DNA of 64,000 nucleotides from the NCBI GenBank assembly GCA_026874595.1, contig CM049316.1:54011676-54075675 (forward strand), given 5' to 3'. Positions within the stretch are counted from its first letter, which is position 1. Every line of letters starts with the position of its first letter. Source of the DNA: Sipunculus nudus (taxonomy: Eukaryota > Annelida > Sipuncula > Golfingiida > Sipunculidae). The notes under the pieces are model-generated. The model did not search any database. It worked only from the letters and a program-made list of their open reading frames with translations, and had not been told where the DNA came from. Shown here one piece after another: positions 28,801 to 40,800 of this stretch. A program made the translations under genes and the position numbers.

Positions 28801-31800
28801 CGCCACCTCAATTGGTAACAACCCCCGTCCAACCAACCGTGACGAGTACATCTTCATGACGGCATACTGGCTGTCCGGGGTCTTTGTGTTCGCCCTTCTT
28901 ATTGGTCAGGTAGGAGGCTTACATTCACAAGGTGATATACTAACAAAGCCGGAATCATTTGATACAGAAACGCCCTACGTTATTCACTTTATCAACTACA
29001 ATGATCGTGGATTAGACCCTCTGTTGCCATTCATTAATTGAAAAACCATATCATTATATTTTTTACAAAGTTGTGTTTTTTTCTAAAGATGATTAATTAA
29101 CTCACACAGACACACATATATGTTGAACTGCACACTCAAATACACTCATTTAAAGGTTAAGAATATTTGGTGAAAGAATTAACTTTATGTGTATATCTGA
29201 AATACTACCGGCTCTTTGCCATCTGTGTATATTAATGTCAGGTGTTTAAGGCTCCAACGCAATCAGGATGCTTCATATTGTGGTTGTGTTTTTCAAATTG
29301 ATTTTATTTCAAACCCAGCTGAGTCTCTGAGTTTCTTTTACTGTTGGCCAGGGCAGACGCCCGGTAAACTCACATAATATTAAAAGTCCATTACTAGGCA
29401 CTTCAGGAAAATCGTATTCACAATTTGGTAACAAGGGTGTTTTCTGCTCTGTCTTTTTTTTTCATATGCCCGACTTTGATTGGACGTATCATGGCATACC
29501 CACGGTCCGTCCGTCGGGTCGTCTGTCCGTTGTCAGACCGTAAACGTTTAATGTCGGCGCGATAAATTACGAGCAATTTGATTGATTTTCACGAAACTAA
29601 CCACAACTTCTTATCAATAGATTACCTCGCCCGAGTTCGATTATAGGCAAAATCCACGCATATTTAATGAGATTAACGGGTCACCAAGTTACTTTGTGGT
29701 GTCGGCGTGTCGCTGCGATAACTTACCAGGAATATGATGGGTTTTCATGAAACTCAACAGAAATATTAACCAATATAATATCTCGCCTGATTTCGATTCC
29801 CAGTAAAATATATGCACTTTTAATGAAGTCAGAGGTCACGATACTTTATTATCTCATGACAACTTGCCAAAAATCTTACGGATTTTCATGAAACTTATAT
29901 CAACAGTAGAGTTTCTACGTTGTATTAAATTATCTGCAAACTTCACGCATATTTAATGAGGTCAGAGGTCAAAAGCAAAAAGACGGGCCTAATATGCACT
30001 CTTTGCGGTGCTCTTGTATTATCTGTTTTTATACCCCTGCTTAAATGTGATACATGACATCATATGTAGGTTGTAGAAACTTGTTCAAAATATATTCAAC
30101 ATAACTGATATATTTAGTATTTGTTAGCATTACATGTGCTACAGCTAAGTCTACAGTGAACCTTAGTGTTCACGTACGACCTCCTGAAATAAAATTCCTC
30201 TATAGTGACTAATGATGTTACAAACGTTTACTATTAACATGTTTTATTCGCTGCAGGGATGCTTTAAGACTACATTTATTTACTCACAGATCCGAGACAT
30301 AATAACATCTGCCAGTGTCGCCAAGACTCACTACCGTAAAACCATGGACCAGACGCTCCACTATATGCAGTCTCTAAATCTGCCGGCCGACCTTCAAAGC
30401 AGGGTCCGCATGTGGTTCAATTATAACTGGGAGCACCAGAAAACGTTAAGTGAGTATAGCAAGACCATCCACTTTACACGGTATCAGGGTTGTCACTGTC
30501 AGTGAGTATAGCAAGACCATCCACTTTACACGGTATCAGGGTTGTCACTGTCAGTGAGTACAGCAAGACCATCCACTTTACACGGTATCAGGGTTGTCAC
30601 TGTCAGTGAGTACAGCAAGACCATCCACTTTACACGGTATCAGGGTTGTCACTGTCAGTGAGTATAGCAAGACCATCCACTTTACAAGGTTTCAGGTTTG
30701 TCACTGTCAGTGAGTATAGCAAGACCATCCACTTTACACGGTTTCAGGTTTGTCACTGTCAGTGGGTATAGCAAGACCATCCACTTTACACGGTTTCAGG
30801 GTTGTCACTGTCAGTGAGTACAGCAAGACCATCCACTTTACACAGTTTCAGGGTTGTCACTGTCAGTGAGTACAGCAAGACCATCCATTTAAAACACGGT
30901 TTCAGGGTTGTCACTGTCAGTGAGTACAGCAAGACCATCCACTTAACACGGTTTCAAGGTTGTCACTGTCAGTGAGTACAACAAGACCATCCACTTAACA
31001 CGGTTTCAGGGTTGTCACTGTCAGTGAGTACAGCAAGACCATCCACTTTACACGGTATCAGGGTTGTCACTGTCAGTGAGTACAGCAAGACCATCCACTT
31101 TACACGGGTTCAGGGTTGTCACTGTCAGTGAGTACAGCAAGACCATCCACTTAACACGGTATCAGGGTTGTCACTGTCAGTGAGTACAGCAAAACCATCC
31201 ACTTTACACGGTTTCAGGGTTGTCACTGTCAGTGAGTACAGCAAGACCATCCACTTAACACGGTTTCAGGGTTGTCACTGTCAGTGAGTACAGCAAGACC
31301 ATCCACTTTACACGGTTTCAGGTTTGTCACTGTCAGTGAGTACAGCAAGACCATCCACTTTACACGGTATCAGGGTTGTCACTGTCAGTGAGTATAGCAA
31401 GACCATCCACTTTACAAGGTTTCAGGTTTGTCACTGTCAGTGAGTATAGCAAGACCATCCACTTTACACGGTTTCAGGTTTGTCACTGTCAGTGGGTATA
31501 GCAAGACCATCCACTTTACACGGTTTCAGGGTTGTCACTGTCAGTGAGTACAGCAAGACCATCCACTTTACACAGTTTCAGGGTTGTCACTGTCAGTGAG
31601 TACAGCAAGACCATCCATTTAAAACACGGTTTCAGGGTTGTCACTGTCAGTGAGTACAGCAAGACCATCCACTTAACACGGTTTCAAGGTTGTCACTGTC
31701 AGTGAGTACAACAAGACCATCCACTTAACACGGTTTCAGGGTTGTCACTGTCAGTGAGTACAGCAAGACCATCCACTTTACACGGTATCAGGGTTGTCAC

Positions 31801-34800
31801 TGTCAGTGAGTACAGCAAGACCATCCACTTTACACGGGTTCAGGGTTGTCACTGTCAGTGAGTACAGCAAGACCATCCACTTAACACGGTATCAGGGTTG
31901 TCACTGTCAGTGAGTACAGCAAAACCATCCACTTTACACGGTTTCAGGGTTGTCACTGTCAGTGAGTACAGCAAGACCATCCACTTAACACGGTTTCAGG
32001 GTTGTCACTGTCAGTCAGTACAGCAAGACCATCCACTTTACACGGTTTCAGGGTTGTCACTGTCAGTCAGTACAGCAAGACCATCCACTTTACACGGTTT
32101 CAGGGTTGTCACTGTCAGTCAGTACAGCAAGACCATCCACTTTACACGGTTTCAGGGTTGTCACTGTCAGTCAGTACAGCAAGACCATCCACTTTACACG
32201 GTATCAGGGTTGTCACTGTCAGTGAGTATAGCAAGACCATCCACTTTACATGGTATCAGGGTTGTCACTGTCAGTGAGTACAGCAAGACCATCCACTTTA
32301 CACGGTATCAGGGTTGTCACTGTCATTGAGTATAGCAAGACCATCCACTTTACATGGTTTCAGGTTTGTCACTGTCAGTGAGTAAAGCAAGACCATCCAC
32401 TTTACACGGTTTCAGGGTTGTCACTGTCAGTGGGTATAGCAAGACCATCCACTTTACACGGTTTCAGGTTTGTCACTGTCAGTGAGTACAGCAAGACCAT
32501 CAACTTTACACGGTTTCAGGTTTGACACTGTCAGTGAGTACAGCAAGACCATCCACTCTACACGGTTTCAGGGTTGTCACTGTCAGTGGGTATAGCAAGA
32601 CCATCCACTTTACACGGTTTCAGGTTTGTCACTGTCAGTGAGTACAGCAAGACCATCCGCTTTACACGGTTTCAGGGTTGTCACTGTCAGTGAGTACAGC
32701 AAGACCATCCACTTTACACGGTTTCAGGTTTGTCACTGTCAGTGAGTACAGCAAGACCATCCACTTTACATGGTTTCAGGGTTGTCACTGTCAGTGAGTA
32801 CAGCAAGACCATCCACTTTACACGGTTTCAGGTTTGTCACTGTCAGTGAGTAAAGCAAGACCATCCACTTTACACGGTTTAAGGGTTGTCACTGTCAGTG
32901 GGTATAGCAAGACCATCCACTTTACACGGTATCAGGTTTGTCACTGTCAGTGAGTATAGCAAGACCATCCACTTTACACGGTTTCAGGTTTGTCACTGTC
33001 AGTGGGTATAGCAAGACCATCCACTTTACACGGTTTCAGGGTTGTCACTGTCAGTGAGTACAGCAAGACCATCCACTTTACACAGTTTCAGGGTTGTCAC
33101 TGTCAGTGAGTATAGCAAGACCATCCATTTAAAACACGGTTTCAGGGTTGTCACTGTCAGTGAGTACAGCAAGACCATCCACTTAACATGGTTTCAGGGT
33201 TGTCACTGTCAGTGAGTACAGCAAGACCATCCACTTAACACAGTTTCAGGGTTGTCACTGTCAGTGAGTACAGCAAGACCATCCACTTTACACGGTATCA
33301 GGGTTGTCACTGTCAGTGAGTACAGCAAGACCATCCACTTTACACGGTTTCAGGGTTGTCACTGTCAGTGAGTACAGCAAGACCATCCACTTAACACGGT
33401 ATCAGGGTTGTCACTGTCAGTGAGTACAGCAAGACCATCCACTTTACACGGTTTCAGGGTTGTCACTGTCAGTGAGTACAGCAAGACCATCCACTTTACA
33501 CGGTTTCAGGGTTGTCACTGTCAGTGAGTATAGCAAGACCATCCACTTAACACGGTTTCAGGGTTGTCACTGTCAGTCAGTACAGCAAGACCATCCACTT
33601 TACACGGTTTCAGGGTTGTCACTGTCAGTCAGTACAGCAAGACCATCCACTTTACAAGGTTTCAGGGTTGTCACTGTCAGTCAGTACAGCAAGACCATCC
33701 ACTTTACACGGTATCAGGGTTGTCACTGTCAGTGAGTATAGCAAGACCATCCACTTTACACGGTATCAGGGTTGTCACTGTCAGTGAGTACAGCAAGACC
33801 ATCCACTTTACACGGTATCAGGGTTGTCACTGTCATTGAGTATAGCAAGACCATCCACTTAACATGGTTTCAGGTTTGTCACTGTCAGTGAGTAAAGCAA
33901 GACCATCCACTTTACACGGTTTCAGGGTTGTCACTGTCAGTGGGTATAGCAAGACCATCCACTTTACACGGTTTCAGGTTTGTCACTGTCAGTGAGTACA
34001 GCAAGACCATCCACTTTACATGGTTTCAGGGTTGTCACTGTCAGTGAGTACAGCAAGACCATCCACTTTACACGGTTTCAGGTTTGTCACTGTCAGTGAG
34101 TAAAGCAAGACCATCCACTTTACACGGTTTAAGGGTTGTCACTGTCAGTGGGTATAGCAAGACCATCCACTTTACACGGTTTCAGGTTTGTCACTGTCAG
34201 TGAGTACAGCAAGACCATCCACTTTACACGGTTTCAGGGTTGTCACTGTCAGTGAGTACAGCAAGACCTTCCACTTTACACAGTTTCAGGGTTGTCACTG
34301 TCAGTGGGTATAGCAAGACCATCCACTTTACACGGTATCAGGGTTGTCACTGTCAGTGAGTACAGCAAGACCTTCCACTTTACACAGTTTCAGGGTTGTC
34401 ACTGTCAGTGGGTATAGCAAGACCATCCACTTTACACGGTATCAGGGTTGTCACTGTCAGTGGGTATAGCAAGACCATCCACTTTACACGGTTTCAGGGT
34501 TGTCACTGTCAGTCAGTACAGCAAGACCATCCACTTTACACGGTATCAGGGTTGTCACTGTCAGTGAGTATAGCAAGACCATCCACTTTACATGGTATCA
34601 GGGTTGTCACTGTCAGTGAGTACAGCAAGACCATCCACTTTACACGGTATCAGGGTTGTCACTGTCATTGAGTATAGCAAGACCATCCACTTTACATGGT
34701 TTCAGGTTTGTCACTGTCAGTGAGTAAAGCAAGACCATCCACTTTACACGGTTTCAGGGTTGTCACTGTCAGTGGGTATAGCAAGACCATCCACTTTACA

Positions 34801-37800
34801 CGGTTTCAGGTTTGTCACTGTCAGTGAGTACAGCAAGACCATCAACTTTACACGGTTTCAGGTTTGACACTGTCAGTGAGTACAGCAAGACCATCCACTC
34901 TACACGGTTTCAGGGTTGTCACTGTCAGTGGGTATAGCAAGACCATCCACTTTACACGGTTTCAGGTTTGTCACTGTCAGTGAGTACAGCAAGACCATCC
35001 GCTTTACACGGTTTCAGGGTTGTCACTGTCAGTGAGTACAGCAAGACCATCCACTTTACACGGTTTCAGGTTTGTCACTGTCAGTGAGTACAGCAAGACC
35101 ATCCACTTTACATGGTTTCAGGGTTGTCACTGTCAGTGAGTACAGCAAGACCATCCACTTTACACGGTTTCAGGTTTGTCACTGTCAGTGAGTAAAGCAA
35201 GACCATCCACTTTACACGGTTTAAGGGTTGTCACTGTCAGTGGGTATAGCAAGACCATCCACTTTACACGGTATCAGGTTTGTCACTGTCAGTGAGTATA
35301 GCAAGACCATCCACTTTACACGGTTTCAGGTTTGTCACTGTCAGTGGGTATAGCAAGACCATCCACTTTACACGGTTTCAGGGTTGTCACTGTCAGTGAG
35401 TACAGCAAGACCATCCACTTTACACAGTTTCAGGGTTGTCACTGTCAGTGAGTATAGCAAGACCATCCATTTAAAACACGGTTTCAGGGTTGTCACTGTC
35501 AGTGAGTACAGCAAGACCATCCACTTAACATGGTTTCAGGGTTGTCACTGTCAGTGAGTACAGCAAGACCATCCACTTAACACAGTTTCAGGGTTGTCAC
35601 TGTCAGTGAGTACAGCAAGACCATCCACTTTACACGGTATCAGGGTTGTCACTGTCAGTGAGTACAGCAAGACCATCCACTTTACACGGTTTCAGGGTTG
35701 TCACTGTCAGTGAGTACAGCAAGACCATCCACTTAACACGGTATCAGGGTTGTCACTGTCAGTGAGTACAGCAAGACCATCCACTTTACACGGTTTCAGG
35801 GTTGTCACTGTCAGTGAGTACAGCAAGACCATCCACTTTACACGGTTTCAGGGTTGTCACTGTCAGTGAGTATAGCAAGACCATCCACTTAACACGGTTT
35901 CAGGGTTGTCACTGTCAGTCAGTACAGCAAGACCATCCACTTTACACGGTTTCAGGGTTGTCACTGTCAGTCAGTACAGCAAGACCATCCACTTTACAAG
36001 GTTTCAGGGTTGTCACTGTCAGTCAGTACAGCAAGACCATCCACTTTACACGGTATCAGGGTTGTCACTGTCAGTGAGTATAGCAAGACCATCCACTTTA
36101 CACGGTATCAGGGTTGTCACTGTCAGTGAGTACAGCAAGACCATCCACTTTACACGGTATCAGGGTTGTCACTGTCATTGAGTATAGCAAGACCATCCAC
36201 TTAACATGGTTTCAGGTTTGTCACTGTCAGTGAGTAAAGCAAGACCATCCACTTTACACGGTTTCAGGGTTGTCACTGTCAGTGGGTATAGCAAGACCAT
36301 CCACTTTACACGGTTTCAGGTTTGTCACTGTCAGTGAGTACAGCAAGACCATCCACTTTACATGGTTTCAGGGTTGTCATTGTCAGTGAGTACAGCAAGA
36401 CCATCCACTTTACACGGTTTCAGGTTTGTCACTGTCAGTGAGTAAAGCAAGACCATCCACTTTACACGGTTTAAGGGTTGTCACTGTCAGTGGGTATAGC
36501 AAGACCATCCACTTTACACGGTTTCAGGTTTGTCACTGTCAGTGAGTACAGCAAGACCATCCACTTTACACGGTTTCAGGGTTGTCACTGTCAGTGAGTA
36601 CAGCAAGACCTTCCACTTTACACAGTTTCAGGGTTGTCACTGTCAGTGGGTATAGCAAGACCATCCACTTTACACGGTATCAGGGTTGTCACTGTCAGTG
36701 GGTATAGCAAGACCATCCACTTTACACGGTTTCAGGTTTGTCACTGTCAGTGAGTACAGCAAGACCATCCACTTTACACGGTTTCAGGGTTGTCACTGTA
36801 AGTGAGTACAGCAAGACCATCCACTTTACACGGTTTCAGGGTTGTCACTGTCAGTGGGTATAGCAAGACCATCCACTTTACACGGTTTCAGGGTTGTCAT
36901 GTTCACTCTTCAGGGGCGGACTGACTTAAGAGACACCGGGAAGTTCCAGTATGACCGATAGTATAACCATTAATAACCTCGTTGGTTATATATTCTCTTT
37001 TTTCTCAGAGTGACCCATCCTAGAATACCTCAATGTTTCATTGGATGCGGATGTCAGTCTATCAATATGATTGCTCTTTGAGTGACCGCGCATAGAGCCC
37101 TCGTGTCAGGTAGGAACCACACGTTGACCATGCTGCGATCTCACAAGTGCGAGGCTGCAATCAGGTCGCTCTGCTCTCCGCGTGATACACGAATCTCTGT
37201 CAGGGCCTGTGATTGAAAAAAATCCCTGTTTATAACACAAACAGAGACGCATCTTAGTCTAGTAAAATCAACATATTTTTGTCCTTTGGTGATAGAGCAG
37301 GGTTTGCTGGTTTTTAGCTCAGCTGACTGAAAGTCATCTGAGCTATAGCGATCACTCTTTGTCCGTCGTCCGTCTGTCCGTCTGTCGGTCTGTCCGTCCG
37401 TTAACCAGGCACAAATCGTAACCGCTGAACCTAGAACCTTGTAACTTGGGATTCTGAGAGGTCCATGAAAAATCTCCTTGGAAACCAGAAATTAGGTCTC
37501 TGTTACCCATATCCTTTGAGCTATGGGGCCCCAAAGTACCCCCCAGAAAAGTCAAAAATTTCATACAAAAACTTCAATATCTCATTAACTACTTGACTGA
37601 TGGTCATGATTTTTGGCATACGTATTGATCATGAGATGTTCCATCACTTCTTGCAGACTGGTGGCGCCACCTGTATTTTTCGATTTTTTACAAATTTTTT
37701 TCTCTATTTTTGAGACCTTTAAAAATGTGAACATCTGTTAACAAGGCACAAATCGTAAAGCCTAGACCTAGAATCTTAATTCTTGATACACTGAGAGGTC

Positions 37801-40800
37801 CATGAAAAATCTCCTTGGAAACCAGAAATTAGGTCTCTGTTTCCCATATCCTTCGAGCTATGGGGCCCCAAAGTACCCCCAGAATAGTAAATTTCATACA
37901 AAAACTTCAATATCTCAATAACTACAACACTGATGGTCATGATTTTTGGCATACATATTGATCATGAGATGTTCCATAAGTTCCTGCAGACTGGTGGCGC
38001 CACCTGTATTTTTCGATTTTTTTACAATTTTTTCCTCTATTTTTGAGACGTTTTAAGATGCTGACATCTGTTAATGTGGCACAAATCGTAACCGCTGGAC
38101 CTAGAATCTTCTTTCTCGACACACTGAGAAACCTATTAAAAGTCTCCGTGGAAACCATAAATTAGATCTCTGTTACCCATATCCTTCGAGCTATGGGGCC
38201 CCAAAGTACCCCCCAGAAAAGTCAAAAATTTCATACAAAAACTTCAATATCTCATTAACTACTTGACTGATGGTCATGATTTTTGGCATACGTATTGATC
38301 ATGAGATGTTCCATCACTTCCTGCAGACTGGTGATGCCACCTGAATTTTTCGATTTTTTACGAATTTAAAAATGTGAACAGCTGTTAACAGGGCACAAAT
38401 CATAAAGACTGGACCTAGAATCTTCATTCTTGACACACTGAGAGGTCCATAAAAAGTCTGCATGGAAACCTGAAATAAGGTCTCTGTTACCCATATCCTT
38501 TGAGCTATGGGGGGCTCCCAATAACCCCCCAGAATAATGGAAAATTTGATAAAAACAAACTGCAACATCTCAATAACTACAACACTGATGGTCATGATTT
38601 TTGGCATACATATTGATCAAGAGGTGTTTCATCAGTACCTGCAGACTGGTGGTGCCACCTGTATTTTTTCAAAATTTCACAATTTTTTTTTTCTCTATTT
38701 TCGAGACCTTTCAGGATGTAGTTATCTGTCAACAGGGTACAAATCGTAAGGACTGGACCTAGAACCTTCATTGTTGACACACAGGGAGACCCATGATAAG
38801 TCTAATTGGACACCTGAAATTAGGTCTCTGTTACCCATATCCTTTGAGCTATGGCACTCCAAAGTACAGCTCAGAATAATGGAAAATTTGATACAAAAGC
38901 TGAAGTATCTGAACAACTAATGCAGAGATCACCATAATTGTTTTCATGGATATTGATCATGGAGTGTTTCATCAGTTTCTGCAGACTGGTGGCACCACCT
39001 GTATTTGTTCGGGTTTTTTTAACGATTTTTTTCTCTATTTTTGAGACCTTTAAAGTTATGAACATCTGTTAACAGGGCACAAATCATTAAAACTGGACCT
39101 AGAATCTTCATTCTTGACACACAGGGAGACCCATGAAAAGTCTCCATGGAAACCTGAAATTAGGTCTCTGTTACCCATATTCTTTAAGCTGTATGGCTCC
39201 AAATTACCCCCCAGAATAATGGAAAATTTGATACAAAAACTGCAGTATCTCAATAACTACAACACTGATGGTCATGATTTTCGGCATACATATTGATCAT
39301 GACCTGTTCCATCAGTTTCTGCAGACTGGGTGCGCCACCTCTATTTTTTTTCAAATTTTTACGATTTTTTTTCTCTTTTTTTGATACCTTTAAAGATGTG
39401 GTTATCTGTCAACAAGGTACAAATCGTAACAACTGGACCTAGAATCTTCATTCTTGTCATGCAAGAAGGCCCATGAAAAATGCCTGTGGAAACTTAAAAT
39501 TAGGTCTCTGTTACCCATATCCTTCAAGCTATAGGACTCCGAAGTATCCCTCAGAATAATGGACAATTTGATACAAAAGCTGAAGTATCTGAACAACTAA
39601 TGGGGAGATCACCATGATTCTTTGCATGGATATTGATGTTTGTAAGTGTTTTTTTTAGTTTCTGCAGACTGGTGGAGCCACCTGTACTTTTGTACCCGCC
39701 AAAACGAAGTTTTGTGGATACTATGTTTTTGACCGGGTTCCTGCGCCGTTGCCGCGTTCGTTTCAGAGAGCTCCTCTGAGACTTGATTTTATCAGCTTTC
39801 CAAGCTCATATCTCGGGAACCGTTTGACTGATCAGGAAATAAAATTTATACTAATGTAGCCCTTGGATAGCTCTATAACATACACAAAAAATGGTGGCGC
39901 CACCTGCAACCATTTTTGCACAGCGTCTGTCTGTGTGTCTGCCGTGCAATAATGTCACTCAAATCTCGGCAGTGGTTTGACATATCTGCCTAAAATTTTG
40001 CAGTTTTATACATCCTGGATAGCTTTCTTGATTTTATGACAGGTGGCACCACCTACATTCACGTTCACGCTGATGACATCCAAGCTCATATCTCGGGAAC
40101 CGTTTGACCGATCGGGCCAAAATTTTGCATGTATATAGATTTAACATAGCTCTTTATCATACGCTTAACTGGTGGCGCCACCTGCAACCATTTTTGCACA
40201 GCGTCTGTCTGTTTAGCTGCCGTGCAATAATGTCACTCATATCTCGGCAGTGGTTTGACATATCTGCCTAAAATTTTGCAGGTTTATACATCCTGGATAG
40301 CTTTCTTGATTTTATGACAGGTGGCGCCACCTACATTCTAGTTAACGCTGCACACATCCAAGCTAATATCTCAGGAACCATTTGACCGATTGGGCCAAAA
40401 TTGTGCTTGTGTTTAGATCTCACATAGGTCTTTATCATACACAAAACTGCAACCATTTTTGCACAGCGTCTGTCTGTTTGTCTGCCGTGGGCTAAAATCA
40501 CTCATATCCATGTAGTGGTTTGACTTTTCTGCCTAAAATTTTGCATATGTATACAACTTGGACAGCTTTCTGGATTTGTGGTTGGTTGCACAACCTACAT
40601 ACACATTTAGGCTGCAGACATCCATGCTAATATGCAACATACCTAACTCTGTTTCCCCTTGCCACTCAATCCATGCCTCACTTCACTCTGATTTTGGCAG
40701 ATACACGTAGTCACTTGTCGGCTACCCATATTCTAGTTTTTAAAGTTTACACATTTTTTCTCTATTTTTCAGATATATAAATACAGAATAAATCTTGGCC

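Larger units (their letters stand above)
30450..36899 (+). repeat. 52-bp satellite array, about 124 units, starting at a splice donor
   Basis: The unit reads GTGAGTAYAGCAAGACCATC, CACTTTACACGGTWTCAGGK, then TTGTCACTGTCA. The first unit begins at intron position +1 of the C-linker exon, and units run head-to-tail to 36899. Most are 52 bp; some have CTTAACACGG (51) or ATTTAAAACACGG (54). Common first-six variants are GTGAGT, GTGGGT and GTCAGT. The long open frames inside are by-products of a unit whose length is one more than a multiple of three. No conserved protein is present. Confidence 0.97.

Noticed and set aside
30450-30505. Extension of the C-linker exon through the open frame [18 protein letters not shown]
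   Set aside because: It is satellite sequence. The donor at 30450 gives correct phase to the exon at 43152 and matches CNGB homology.
31898-36181. Open frames of 91-143 codons with [18 protein letters not shown] repeats
   Set aside because: They arise from the 52-bp satellite (length one more than a multiple of three), open only where GTGAGT mutated to GTCAGT. No start context, splice evidence or family match.
30450-36899. CRISPR-like regular repeat array
   Set aside because: Units are contiguous with no unique spacers, and the setting is a eukaryotic intron.
37352-39596. Several minus-strand open frames of 60-97 codons with similar peptides
   Set aside because: They repeat with the 335-bp tandem units and share no known domain; by-product of the repeat.
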